DNA of 64,000 bases from NCBI RefSeq assembly GCF_000827595.2, contig NZ_LN776183.1:186001-250000 (forward strand), given 5' to 3'. Below are positions 44,648-54,475 of this stretch, in pieces. The position numbers and the translations under genes were made by a program. This DNA is from Necropsobacter massiliensis (GTDB lineage: Bacteria; Pseudomonadota; Gammaproteobacteria; Enterobacterales; Pasteurellaceae). The notes beneath the pieces were generated by a model that searched no databases, was not told where the DNA came from, and saw only the letters and a list, made by a program, of their open reading frames with translations. The number at the start of each line of letters is the position of its first letter. The first letter of the stretch is position 1.

Positions 44648-46372
44648 TCAGATTCTCTCCGCCAGTTGCCGGAAATAGCCGCCGGGTTTATTGATTAATT
44701 CAGCATAACTTCCCTGTTCAATTAAACGGGATTGATCAATGACGCAAAGAGTGTCGAAACGTTCAATAGCGGTCAGACGATGGGTCACCATCAACAGCGT
44801 TTTATGTTCACTGTGCGCCAGAATCAGGCGCAGAATGTGGCGTTCCGTTTCGCGGTCTAAACCTTCCGTCGGTTCGTCCAGCAGCAAAATCGGCGCATCG
44901 TTCAACAATACTCGAGCCAGCCCCAAACGGCGCTGTTCGCCGCCGGAAAGCGGACGTCCGCCGTCGCCGAGCCATATATCCAGCCCTTGCTGCGCCAGCG
45001 TAGCCAAACCGACTTGTTTCAGCACTGTCAGCATGCGGTTATCGTCGATGGTTTGCGCAGCGGCAAGTTGCAGGTTGTTACGCAGCGTATCGCTGAAAAC
45101 ATGTACCCGCTGGGTTAAAAAACAAATCTGTGTGCGCAGGCTTTGCTCGCTGTAAGTGGCAATCGGTTTGCCGCCCAATACGATACTGCCTTGCTGCGCA
45201 TCGTAATTGCGCACCAGCAGCTGTAATAGCGTGGATTTGCCGCTGCCGGTTTTGCCTAAAATCGCCACTTTTTGTCCCGCAGCCACATTTAAGTGCAGAT
45301 TATTTAACGCAATGTCCGAGCGCTGCGGGTAGGCGAATGTCAGATTTTCAATTTGAATTGAAAGTGCGGTGCTTTTTTCAGCCGTTTCCGTTCCGTTAAA
45401 CACTACCAACGGTTGCTGTTCGGTAATTTCGCTGACCCGTTCGGCAGAGGCGATAACCTGCCCGATATGCAAAAAGGCGGCGCCAAGCGGCATTAAAATC
45501 TCGAACGCGGCGAGAGCGGCAAAGGCAAACAGCGCAATAAATGCCGCCGCGTATGGCGTCGAACCGAAATCTGCAGCAGCGGCAAACCATAGTGTTGCGG
45601 ATAAAATCAGCCCGTTGGCGAACAATAAAAGTGCGGTGGATAATCCGGATAAATTTGCCTCTCGCTGCTGATACTGCTGCCATTGCCGTTCCGTTTGTTG
45701 TAGTTTCTGCCCTAACGGCTGTGCCGCGTTAAACAGCAGCAGTTCCGCCTGTGCCTGAATAAATTCGACGAACTGAGTGCGATACTGCGCGCGGGCACGA
45801 GTCAGTTTGTCGCCGAAGCGGGTACCCAGATGATAAAAAATTGTCGGCACGCACAGTAACAGCAAAAACAAACTGATACCGATAAATAATGCCAGCTTGA
45901 GATTAAACAGGCTTAGACCGAGTGTCAGCAGCACGATGACCGTCAGCGCACTGATAAAAGGCGCAAGCAGGCGTAAATAAAGGCTGTCCAGCGTATCCAC
46001 ATCAGCAACTAGCCGATTTAACAAATCACTGTTGCGATAGCGGTTTAATACGGCGGGGCTAAGCGGAATAATTTTGCGAAATACCTGCACGCGCAGTTTT
46101 GCCAGCACTCGGAAAGTAGCGTCATGGGTGACGACTTTCTCGAAATAACGGGTGACGGTTCGCCCGATAGCCAGCCCGCGCACGCTGGCGGAAGGGTAGA
46201 AATAATTAAATAATGTGCCGACACCGGCAATTGCGGTGGCTGCTAGAAACCAGCCGGAAACGGTGAGCAAGCCGATACTGGCGGCAAGCCCGCCGAGCAT
46301 CAGCAACAAGCCTAGAAACAATACCCATTTAGCGTGTTTGAACAAGGATAAAAAAGGAAGTAAAGCGCGCAT
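44648..46372 (-). CDS. cydC: Glutathione/cysteine ABC exporter subunit CydC
   Basis: A 574-residue ABC half-transporter: six-helix membrane domain starting LLPFLSLFKHAKWVLFLGLL, then an ATPase with Walker A GKTGSGKSTLLQ (near residue 374), signature LSGGEQRRLGLARVLL and Walker B LLLDEPTEGLD. With CydD it exports reduced thiols to the periplasm, needed to assemble cytochrome bd. Its ATG shares a base with the cydD stop (1-base overlap), so both are made together. Confidence 0.96.
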   Translation of the reverse strand: MRALLPFLSLFKHAKWVLFLGLLLMLGGLAASIGLLTVSGWFLAATAIAGVGTLFNYFYPSASVRGLAIGRTVTRYFEKVVTHDATFRVLAKLRVQVFRKIIPLSPAVLNRYRNSDLLNRLVADVDTLDSLYLRLLAPFISALTVIVLLTLGLSLFNLKLALFIGISLFLLLLCVPTIFYHLGTRFGDKLTRARAQYRTQFVEFIQAQAELLLFNAAQPLGQKLQQTERQWQQYQQREANLSGLSTALLLFANGLILSATLWFAAAADFGSTPYAAAFIALFAFAALAAFEILMPLGAAFLHIGQVIASAERVSEITEQQPLVVFNGTETAEKSTALSIQIENLTFAYPQRSDIALNNLHLNVAAGQKVAILGKTGSGKSTLLQLLVRNYDAQQGSIVLGGKPIATYSEQSLRTQICFLTQRVHVFSDTLRNNLQLAAAQTIDDNRMLTVLKQVGLATLAQQGLDIWLGDGGRPLSGGEQRRLGLARVLLNDAPILLLDEPTEGLDRETERHILRLILAHSEHKTLLMVTHRLTAIERFDTLCVIDQSRLIEQGSYAELINKPGGYFRQLAERI

Positions 46373-48135
46373 TAGTTGATGTCCTGTTTACGTTGTGCCA
46401 ATAATTCGGCGAAGAAACCTTGATCGCGTAATTGATCGAAATTGCCCTGCTGGACAAGCCGCCCTTGCTGCATGACCAAAATATTATCGCATTGTTTCAG
46501 ATCTTCGATGCGGTGCGTGATCATCAGCGTCGTTTGATTACGGCTGATATGTTGCAGTGCTTGTAGCACCAGATTTTCTGATTGTGCATCCAAACTGGCG
46601 GTGGGTTCGTCCAGCAACAGCAGATGCCCTTGGCGCAGCAGCGCCCGCGCGATAGCCAGACGCTGCGCCTGACCGACGGAAAGACCGCCGCCGTTTTCTT
46701 TGATTTCGGCATCCAGTCCCAGTTTATCAGTAAATTCCTTCGCCTGCGCGCGGCTTAATGCCTGTTCGATGGTGGCTTGGTCGGCTTGAATGCCGCCGAG
46801 CAGCAGATTTTCTCTGATAGTGCCTTGTAACAGCAGCGGATTTTGTCCGACCCAAGCAATGACGCGGCGCCACTGTACAAGATCCGTTTGATTCAGCTCA
46901 ATACCGTTAATTTTTAGACTGCCCTGATAAGGCAGAAAACCCAGCAATACGTTCATCAATGAGGTTTTGCCGGCGCCGCTCTGACCGACCAGCGCGGTGT
47001 GGCTTTGTGCGGGTAAAATGAAATTCAGCGGTTGGGTCAGCGCATCGCCCTGTGGCGACAGCACCACCAAATTTTCTGCCGAAATTTCCACCGCACTTTG
47101 CAGTTCAAGCGATTGTTGCGGCACGGATTGCGCGGTCAGATAATCTTGCTGTAAGAAATCGACGATCGCATCGGCGGCGCCGATACCCGCCGCGCGATCG
47201 TGGTAATAGGTGCCGAGATCACGCAGCGGCTGATAAAATTCTGGCGCCAGCATTAAGCAGAAAAAGCCGATAAATAAGCTGAGCGGTGTGCCGTAAGTGC
47301 CGAAGTCAAGCTCGCCCAGATAACTGAAACCGAAATATACCGCCATCAGCGCAATAGAGATGGAGGTAAAAAATTCCAGCACGGCGGAAGATAAAAATGC
47401 CATTTTCAGCACTTCCATGGTGGTGATGCGGAAATCGTCAGCGTTTTCTTCAATATGGCGGGTTTGTTCCTGTGTGCGATTAAATAGCCGCAAGGTTTCC
47501 AGCCCGCGCAGACGATCAAGAAACTGACCGCTTAAACGGGCAAGGGTTGCCATATTTTTTTGGCTGCTGTCGGCAGCCGCAATGCCGACTAAAATCATAA
47601 ACAACGGAATCAGCGGTGCGGTGAGCAGCAAAATTAACCCCGCCGCCCAATTTAGAGGAAACACCGCAAGTAAAATAACCACCGGCACAATCCCGGCTAA
47701 CGCCTGCTGCGGCAGATAACGGGCATAAAAATTGTGCAGATTTTCCACCTGTTCCAGCATAATTGTCGCCCAGCTGCCCGCCGGTTTATTGCTGATAGTC
47801 GCCGGTCCTACCTGATGAATTTTATCAAGAATCTGGCGGCGGATAATATTGCGTAATTGTTGACCGCACTTAAAGCCGATCTTTTCGCGCAGCCAGATAA
47901 TCGCAGCACGCAGTCCGAAACCTGCGATCAGCGCGAGAAAATAAGGTACCAGCTCAAAGCGGTCGGTTTGCAGAATAATCAGATGATGCAAAATGTGAGC
48001 TAAAAAGTAGGTTTGCGCCACTAAAATCACGGCAGACAGGCTTGCCAGTAAAATGTTCAGATTCAGCAATTTTTTGATTGGCTGCTGTTGCATTCGCAAC
48101 CATTTTTGCAGGTATTTTTGGCGGGTTTTGTCCAT
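46372..48135 (-). CDS. cydD: Glutathione/cysteine ABC exporter subunit CydD
   Basis: A 587-residue ABC half-transporter. It has a membrane domain (KKLLNLNILLASLSAVILVA...), Walker A GQSGAGKTSLMN (near 383), signature LSVGQAQRLAIARALL and Walker B LLLDEPTASLD. It is the CydC partner. The gene lies downstream of trxB, as is common in gamma-proteobacteria, but is separated from it by a terminator-like hairpin and 267 bases, so it probably has its own promoter. Confidence 0.96.
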   Translation of the reverse strand: MDKTRQKYLQKWLRMQQQPIKKLLNLNILLASLSAVILVAQTYFLAHILHHLIILQTDRFELVPYFLALIAGFGLRAAIIWLREKIGFKCGQQLRNIIRRQILDKIHQVGPATISNKPAGSWATIMLEQVENLHNFYARYLPQQALAGIVPVVILLAVFPLNWAAGLILLLTAPLIPLFMILVGIAAADSSQKNMATLARLSGQFLDRLRGLETLRLFNRTQEQTRHIEENADDFRITTMEVLKMAFLSSAVLEFFTSISIALMAVYFGFSYLGELDFGTYGTPLSLFIGFFCLMLAPEFYQPLRDLGTYYHDRAAGIGAADAIVDFLQQDYLTAQSVPQQSLELQSAVEISAENLVVLSPQGDALTQPLNFILPAQSHTALVGQSGAGKTSLMNVLLGFLPYQGSLKINGIELNQTDLVQWRRVIAWVGQNPLLLQGTIRENLLLGGIQADQATIEQALSRAQAKEFTDKLGLDAEIKENGGGLSVGQAQRLAIARALLRQGHLLLLDEPTASLDAQSENLVLQALQHISRNQTTLMITHRIEDLKQCDNILVMQQGRLVQQGNFDQLRDQGFFAELLAQRKQDIN

Positions 48136-48320
48136 AAGATCGTTTTCTTTTATTTATCGGTCCGATATTTGGCTATTCTTGTTTTCGGCTAACGGACGGT
48201 TTATTGTTATCGGTTCAGCCTCGCCTGCGCAATGGCGTTCGGCGTTATTGCTGGGTTAGGCACTTTCAGCTAATCGCTAAAAACGGCAGCGCATATTTTG
48301 TTGTGTCGGTATGCCCGGTA

Positions 48321-48376
48321 CAAAAATGCGCCTCACGCTCAGGCGGTTTATGCGGGAAACGTGCCGGAGCGTGAGT
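48321..48376 (-). terminator. Terminator-like hairpin after trxB
   Basis: CTCACGCTC and GAGCGTGAG form a perfect 9-bp stem with a 26-base loop; on the minus strand CATTTTTG follows. It lies 27 bases after the trxB stop. Confidence 0.6.
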
Positions 48377-48402
48377 GAAAGTACGGTGTTTTTTATGTTA
48401 AT

Positions 48403-49410
<1,008 letters not shown>

Positions 49411-49436
49411 TTATAAGGATTTCAACGGTAAATTCA

Positions 49437-50288
49437 TTAATACAGCAGCGAATACAGCAATCGGCGATATTTATTGGTGACCGGATCATCGTTGCCGATT
49501 GCCGCCAGAATCGAGAGGAACTGTTGTTTGACTTCGCCGTTTTGGGCGCCGAGATCCTGGCGCAAAATGTCAAATAGCAGGTTGAGCGCTTCTTCGTTAC
49601 GGTTTGCCTGATGCAACTGGAGCGCCAACTTAAGCGCGATTTCCGCACTCGGGTTGCGGCTGAAATCCGCTTGCAATTGCTGAATTTCCGGGGTGTCTGC
49701 GGCTTTAATCAATAGTTCAATCTGTGCCTGTAGCCCGTGCCAGCGGCTGTCGCGATCCTGTAACGGAATGCGGTTGAGAATTTCCTGCGCTGGCTCAATT
49801 CGTTTCATTGCAATGTAGGTTTCGGCATACAGCAGGGCGATGTCGCTGTTTTTGTGCTCGGATAATTCCCAGGCTTCTTTTAATAAAGGCAGCGCCGCAG
49901 CGTAGTCTTCCACCTGTAAAAAATCCAGCGCCTGATTAAATTTGATCTCTTCTTCTTTCGGCAAAATGACACTTAAACGCTGTTGTAGCGTCGTTTCGTC
50001 CAGCACGCCCTGAAAGGCGTCCAGCGCTTGCGCCTCTTTAAACAGGTAAGTGGTCGGCAATGCCTGAATGCGGAATTGAGCGGCAACCAGCTGTTGCGCT
50101 TCACAATCAACTTTACCCAGTAAAAACTGTCCCTGATATTGTGTGGCGTAACGTTCCAGCAAGGCGGTAAATTCCACCGATTGCGCATGGCTTGGCGCGT
50201 AAAACACCAGCACCAGCGGGGTTTGTTGCGAGAGTTGCAGCGTATCGGTGAGATTTTGTTCGTTAATTTCAATAATATAAGGTGCCAT
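49437..50288 (-). CDS. cnoX: CnoX/YbbN-like thioredoxin-fold co-chaperone
   Basis: A 283-residue protein: N-terminal thioredoxin fold (LVLVFYAPSHAQSVEFTALLERYA; FRIQALPTTYLFKEAQ) and C-terminal TPR-like repeats. Length equals E. coli CnoX (YbbN), a chloride-stress holdase that hands clients to GroEL and DnaK. The usual active-site position reads SHAQ, with no cysteine. ATG 50288 (AGGA upstream) was chosen because the thioredoxin fold begins there; about 98 extra upstream codons are non-homologous and include a terminator. Confidence 0.87.
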   Translation of the reverse strand: MAPYIIEINEQNLTDTLQLSQQTPLVLVFYAPSHAQSVEFTALLERYATQYQGQFLLGKVDCEAQQLVAAQFRIQALPTTYLFKEAQALDAFQGVLDETTLQQRLSVILPKEEEIKFNQALDFLQVEDYAAALPLLKEAWELSEHKNSDIALLYAETYIAMKRIEPAQEILNRIPLQDRDSRWHGLQAQIELLIKAADTPEIQQLQADFSRNPSAEIALKLALQLHQANRNEEALNLLFDILRQDLGAQNGEVKQQFLSILAAIGNDDPVTNKYRRLLYSLLY

Positions 50289-50331
50289 GTTAAATCCTGT
50301 CGCATTGATAAAATTGACAGGATTGTAACAA

Positions 50332-50376
50332 AAGTGCGGTGATTTTTGAAAAACTTTTCTGAAAACCACCGCACTT
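50332..50376 (-). terminator. Terminator made of two inverted uptake signals
   Basis: AAGTGCGGTG at 50332 and CACCGCACTT ending at 50376 pair; on the minus strand TTGTT follows. It lies just after the gluconate permease stop and ends the idn operon, a common Haemophilus arrangement. Confidence 0.75.
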
Positions 50377-50392
50377 CGGCAAACGCGAGAGA

Positions 50393-51742
50393 TTAGAGCA
50401 AGATACTGCCGATTACGGCGAGGGCGAACCCGACCAGCCCAATTAGCGTTTCCTGTACCGTCCATGTTTTTAATGTGGTTTTGGTATCCATTTCCAGAAA
50501 ACGGCTGACCAGCCAGAAACCGCTGTCGTTGACGTGCGATAACACGGTGGCGCCGGAGGCAATGGCGATCACGATAAAACACAGATCAAACTGACTGAGA
50601 CCGCTGGTAGCCGCGACAGTCGGTGCAATTAAGGCTGAGGTCGTGGTCAGTGCGACAGTAGCGGAACCCTGTGCGACTCGTAGCGCCGCGGAAATAATAA
50701 AGGCGGCGACAATTACCGGCATACCGGTATCGGACAGCATGGCTGCCAGCACATCGCCGATACCGCTTGCGCGCAACACGCCGCCAAACATACCGCCGGC
50801 GCCGGTTACCAATACGATGGAACAAATCGGACCAAGGGCGTTATCACAGATTTTTTCGATTTGTTCGTTGTTGCGTTGGTCTTTCAGCAAAATAATTGAC
50901 ACAATCAGCGTAATCAGCAAGGCAACTGGGGTTTTGCCGAGTAAACGCAGGCTTTCTACCCAAAGCTGCGAACCGTCGATTACCTGAGTAACGGAAAGCG
51001 TGTTCAGACCCGTATCAAACAAAATCAGCATTAAAGGCAGTAATAAAATCGATAAAACTTTTTTAAAACTCGGCGGGTTAATTACCGCGGTTTCGTTGAT
51101 TGCGCTGGCATTTAGGAACGATTTCGGCAGCTCCAGATAAATGTTGCGCCCCAAGTATTTGCCGAACAGATAGCAGGCAAGATACCAAGTCGGAATGGCG
51201 CAAAGAAAACCGACGATAACCAGCAATCCCATATTGGCGCCCAGTAAATCGCCGGAAACTACCGGACCGGGATGCGGCGGAACGAAGGCGTGCATAACCG
51301 CGAAGGCACCGGCTGCCGGAAAGGCATAGCGCAGTACGGAACCGCCGAAGCGTTTGGCGACGCTGAAGATAATCGGCAGCATCACCACTAATCCGGCATC
51401 AAAGAAAATCGGGAATCCGAACAACAGAGAGGCGATCCCTAAGGCTAACGGGGCTTTTTCTTCGCCGAACTTATTGATCAGCGTATCGGCCAGCACTTTG
51501 GCGCCGCCGGTAATTTCCAGCAGACGACCGATCATCGCGCCTAGTCCCACCAATAAGGCTACCGAGGCCAGCGTACCGCCGAAACCGTTCAGCAGGGTCG
51601 GTAGGAGCTTATCAATCGGAATGCCGGTGGCAAGTGCGGTCAATAAACTGACAATAAACAGCGCCACAAAGGCATGCACTCTGAACTTCATGATCAGCAG
51701 AAGCAATACTAAAACCGACGCGATCATAATAAAAATCAACAT
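50393..51742 (-). CDS. idnT: GntP-family gluconate/L-idonate permease
   Basis: A 449-residue polytopic permease of the GntP family, full length: IASVLVLLLLIMKFRVHAF at the N-terminus, FFDAGLVVMLPIIFSVAK and HAFVPPHPGPVVSGDLLGAN, which are strongly conserved in gluconate transporters. It takes up gluconate or L-idonate by proton symport. Third gene of idnD-idnO-idnT, 23 bases after idnO. The exact substrate, and so idnT versus gntP, cannot be decided from sequence alone. Confidence 0.88.
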   Translation of the reverse strand: MLIFIMIASVLVLLLLIMKFRVHAFVALFIVSLLTALATGIPIDKLLPTLLNGFGGTLASVALLVGLGAMIGRLLEITGGAKVLADTLINKFGEEKAPLALGIASLLFGFPIFFDAGLVVMLPIIFSVAKRFGGSVLRYAFPAAGAFAVMHAFVPPHPGPVVSGDLLGANMGLLVIVGFLCAIPTWYLACYLFGKYLGRNIYLELPKSFLNASAINETAVINPPSFKKVLSILLLPLMLILFDTGLNTLSVTQVIDGSQLWVESLRLLGKTPVALLITLIVSIILLKDQRNNEQIEKICDNALGPICSIVLVTGAGGMFGGVLRASGIGDVLAAMLSDTGMPVIVAAFIISAALRVAQGSATVALTTTSALIAPTVAATSGLSQFDLCFIVIAIASGATVLSHVNDSGFWLVSRFLEMDTKTTLKTWTVQETLIGLVGFALAVIGSILL

Positions 51743-51765
51743 AGTAAATTCCTCTTTAACTCATC

Positions 51766-52530
51766 TTAAACCGCTGCCAGCATGCCGCCGTCAACGAACA
51801 GCAGCTGACCGTTCACAAAATCCGAGGCAGCCGACGAAAAAAATACCGCCGCACCCACCAGCTCTTGCGGATCGCCCCAGCGCGCCGCCGGTGTGCGTTG
51901 GCACAACCAATCGGTAAATGCTTTGTCTTCCACCAAGGGTTGAGTGAGTTCGGTTTTGAAATAACCCGGTGCAATACCATTAACCTGAATATTATAGCGG
52001 GCAAGTTCCACACACATGCCGCGGGTCAGCATTTTTACCGCGCCTTTGGATGCTGCATAAGGCGTGATGGTGTCGCGCCCCAGCTCGCTTTGCATGGAAC
52101 CGATATTAATAATTTTGCCCTGTTGGCGTTTGATCATATAGCGGGCGACAGTTTGTGAAACAATAAATACCGCTTTTTGATTGACCTTAACGATCTCATC
52201 AAAGTCTTCCTCCGGAAAATCACAAAACGGATGACGGCGTTGAATTCCAGCATTGTTGATTAGCACGTCAATCGGACCAATATGTCGCTCAATATTATCA
52301 ATTGCCTGTCGTACCGCTGCGGTATCGGTTACATCAAAAGCGCGCGCATGCGCAGTGAGACCTTGCGCGCGCAATTTTTCCGCCGCTTGTTCGGCTTTAT
52401 CCTGTGTCGTGCCGTTAATTATCACTTCAGCACCGTAGCGTGCTACGCCTTGTGCCAGAATATTACCAATGCCTCTGCTGGAACCGGTGATTAAAATACG
52501 TTTGTTTTTAAGTGAAAAAAGAGTTTCCAT
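51766..52530 (-). CDS. idnO: Gluconate 5-dehydrogenase (SDR)
   Basis: A 254-residue short-chain dehydrogenase: NAD(P) motif TGSSRGIGNILAQG near residue 16, NNAG (residues near 90), catalytic Ser and YAASKGAVKML (Tyr/Lys). Reduces 5-ketogluconate to D-gluconate in L-idonate breakdown. Between idnD (16 bases upstream) and the permease gene, as in the E. coli idn operon. Confidence 0.92.
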   Translation of the reverse strand: METLFSLKNKRILITGSSRGIGNILAQGVARYGAEVIINGTTQDKAEQAAEKLRAQGLTAHARAFDVTDTAAVRQAIDNIERHIGPIDVLINNAGIQRRHPFCDFPEEDFDEIVKVNQKAVFIVSQTVARYMIKRQQGKIINIGSMQSELGRDTITPYAASKGAVKMLTRGMCVELARYNIQVNGIAPGYFKTELTQPLVEDKAFTDWLCQRTPAARWGDPQELVGAAVFFSSAASDFVNGQLLFVDGGMLAAV

Positions 52531-52545
52531 AAACTGTCTCTCCGT

Positions 52546-53583
52546 TTATGCAAAGGTCAGTTGAACCTTGGCGATTTCTGTTTTATTGCCGGCACAGTCA
52601 AGGGCTTGCCGTAATGCGGTAAAGGGGAAGGTTTTTGAGAGTAACGGACGCGGATTCACACTGCCATCGCTTAGCCATTGTACGGCGGTATCAAATTCTT
52701 TAACAAAGCGGAATGTTCCTATCCAGCTGATTTCTTTGGCGATTAACTGCATCAGCGGAAAGTCGGGTATTGCACCGCCCATGCCGATTTGTACGATGCT
52801 GCCGCGCGCTTTGGTGACATCCAGACAACGCATGAGCGAAGACGGATGACCGGAAGCCTCAAAGGCAAGGTCAAATACGCCTTTATGCTGCATATATTGG
52901 CTGAAATCATCCTGTGCCAGCAGGGTTTTATCCGCGCCCATTTGTCGTGCGATCTGCAAGCAGCGCTGACTGACGTCAGCGCAGACAATTTCTTTTGCAC
53001 CTAGCACTTTTACCGCCGCGACGGTCAGACAACCAATTGGACCGACGCCGGAAATGAAAACCCGTCTGCCTTGTAACTCGCCGGCGCGTCGGGCGGCATG
53101 TATCGCCACCGCCAAGGGTTCGGCAAAGGTCATGATGTCATCGGGCGCATCGGGCGGATAGGGGATACATTGGGCATTATCCACCACTTTAAAACGGGTG
53201 AATCCGCCGTCGACATGAGGATCATACATGGCACTGCCGAAAAAGCGCATGGATTCACACTGATTGGTTTCACCGGATAAACAATATTGACATTGTCCGC
53301 ACGGTTTACTCGGGTTAATGGCGACCTTTTGACCTTCATGCAGATCAGGTGCGTTGGTTTTAACGACCTTACCGATTACCTCATGCCCCAATATCATTGG
53401 CTGTTTTATGGCAAAATTGCCTACTTTGCCATGCTGATAATAGTGCAGATCGGAACCACAAATCCCACCTCGGGTAATTTGCACCAATGTTTGTCCGTCA
53501 TTCGGCGTATAGACCAGCGGCTGTGTGATCACTTCAACCTGTTGCGGACCTTTTACCACACAAGAAAGCGTTTCTATGTTCAT
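52546..53583 (-). CDS. idnD: L-idonate 5-dehydrogenase (zinc MDR)
   Basis: A 345-residue zinc-dependent medium-chain dehydrogenase: catalytic zinc ligands in GGICGSDLHYYQHG and GHEVIG, structural zinc cysteines in CGQCQYCLSGETNQC, and nucleotide motif GVGPIGCLTVAAVK. Oxidises L-idonate to 5-ketogluconate, the step before IdnO. First gene of the operon, transcribed away from idnK across a shared control region. Confidence 0.92.
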   Translation of the reverse strand: MNIETLSCVVKGPQQVEVITQPLVYTPNDGQTLVQITRGGICGSDLHYYQHGKVGNFAIKQPMILGHEVIGKVVKTNAPDLHEGQKVAINPSKPCGQCQYCLSGETNQCESMRFFGSAMYDPHVDGGFTRFKVVDNAQCIPYPPDAPDDIMTFAEPLAVAIHAARRAGELQGRRVFISGVGPIGCLTVAAVKVLGAKEIVCADVSQRCLQIARQMGADKTLLAQDDFSQYMQHKGVFDLAFEASGHPSSLMRCLDVTKARGSIVQIGMGGAIPDFPLMQLIAKEISWIGTFRFVKEFDTAVQWLSDGSVNPRPLLSKTFPFTALRQALDCAGNKTEIAKVQLTFA

Positions 53584-53605
53584 TATCCTGCCTCCATTCG
53601 ATGTT

Positions 53606-53621
53606 TGGTTACTGGTAACAT
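53606..53621. promoter_or_regulatory. GntR/IdnR-type operator 1
   Basis: Palindrome GTTACTGGTAAC at 53608-53619 followed by AT, matching the GntR/IdnR consensus with TTAC/GTAA arms. It lies 25 bases before idnD. Confidence 0.7.
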
Positions 53622-53734
53622 ACGTACTCTAGGGGTGTTCGTAAAGCAAAATTTGATTTCATCGGTTAAATTTGTGATGAAGTTCAAGTTTTTGCTTGCG
53701 ATATTACTCAGTATAGCGATTTTTGTTCATTTTT

Positions 53735-53750
53735 TGTGAAGTGAATCACA
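53735..53750. promoter_or_regulatory. CRP binding site in the idnD-idnK control region
   Basis: TGTGA, six bases, TCACA: a perfect CRP core. It lies between the divergent idnD and idnK genes, so catabolite control of both is likely. Confidence 0.75.
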
Positions 53751-53759
53751 GAATTTAAT

Positions 53760-53771
53760 GTTACTGGTAAC
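53760..53771. promoter_or_regulatory. GntR/IdnR-type operator 2
   Basis: A second GTTACTGGTAAC palindrome, 10 bases after the CRP site and 66 bases before idnK. Two operators 150 bases apart would allow looping by a LacI-family repressor. Confidence 0.7.
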
Positions 53772-53836
53772 TTGTTGCCGGATTTTTGTTATTGTAGCGA
53801 CAAACGGACTACGGCATCAGGCTAAGGAGTACTGCG

Positions 53837-54358
53837 ATGCGAAATGCAAAAGGTAAAAGTTTTATTCTAATGGGGGTGTCCAGCACCGGAAAAACCACGG
53901 TGGGAACGGCGGTCGCACACCGTTTGGGGATCAAACTGATCGACGGCGATGATCTGCACCCGCGCGCGAATATTATCAAAATGGGGCAGGGACGACCGCT
54001 AAACGATGATGACCGCGCGCCCTGGTTGGAGCGTATCCGCGATGCGGCATTCAGCCTTGAACATAAAAGCGAAGTCGGCATTATTGTATGTTCCGCATTA
54101 AAACGAAAATACCGAGATATGATCCGCGAGGGTAACGACAGCGTCAAATTTTTATTTCTGCACGGTGCCTTTGAGTTAATTCTTGAACGCATGCAGCAGC
54201 GCACAGGGCATTATATGAAAACGGCTATGCTGAAAAGTCAGTTCGATACGCTGGAAGTGCCGCAGGCGGATGAAACGGACGTTATCCCGATTGCCGTTGA
54301 CGGGACGTTTGAAGAGGTGGTTGAACGCTGCATTGCGGCATTGAAACCTTTTTTATAA
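53837..54358 (+). CDS. idnK: Gluconokinase
   Basis: A 173-residue small kinase: P-loop GVSSTGKTTVG near residue 14, then DGDDLHPRANIIKMGQGRPL, PWLERI and CSALKRKYRD, all typical of GntK/IdnK. It phosphorylates D-gluconate to 6-phosphogluconate, completing the pathway of the divergent idnD-idnO-idnT operon. AAGGAG lies near the ATG. Ends four bases before an extended frame of the next gene. Confidence 0.94.
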   Translation: MRNAKGKSFILMGVSSTGKTTVGTAVAHRLGIKLIDGDDLHPRANIIKMGQGRPLNDDDRAPWLERIRDAAFSLEHKSEVGIIVCSALKRKYRDMIREGNDSVKFLFLHGAFELILERMQQRTGHYMKTAMLKSQFDTLEVPQADETDVIPIAVDGTFEEVVERCIAALKPFL

Positions 54359-54475
54359 CTATTGTCACCCGCACTTCATGTATCCGCGCTATCTTTGCGC
54401 CTTTGCCGCTACAAAAATGCAGCCGGAACTGATAAAATGCCGCCTGATTTTTTGCAAACGGAGTCGGGAATAACA

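Noticed and set aside
49437-50582. 381-codon version of the cnoX frame
   Set aside because: The first 98 codons cross the operon terminator and antisense permease DNA and have no thioredoxin homology; ATG 50288 fits the family length.
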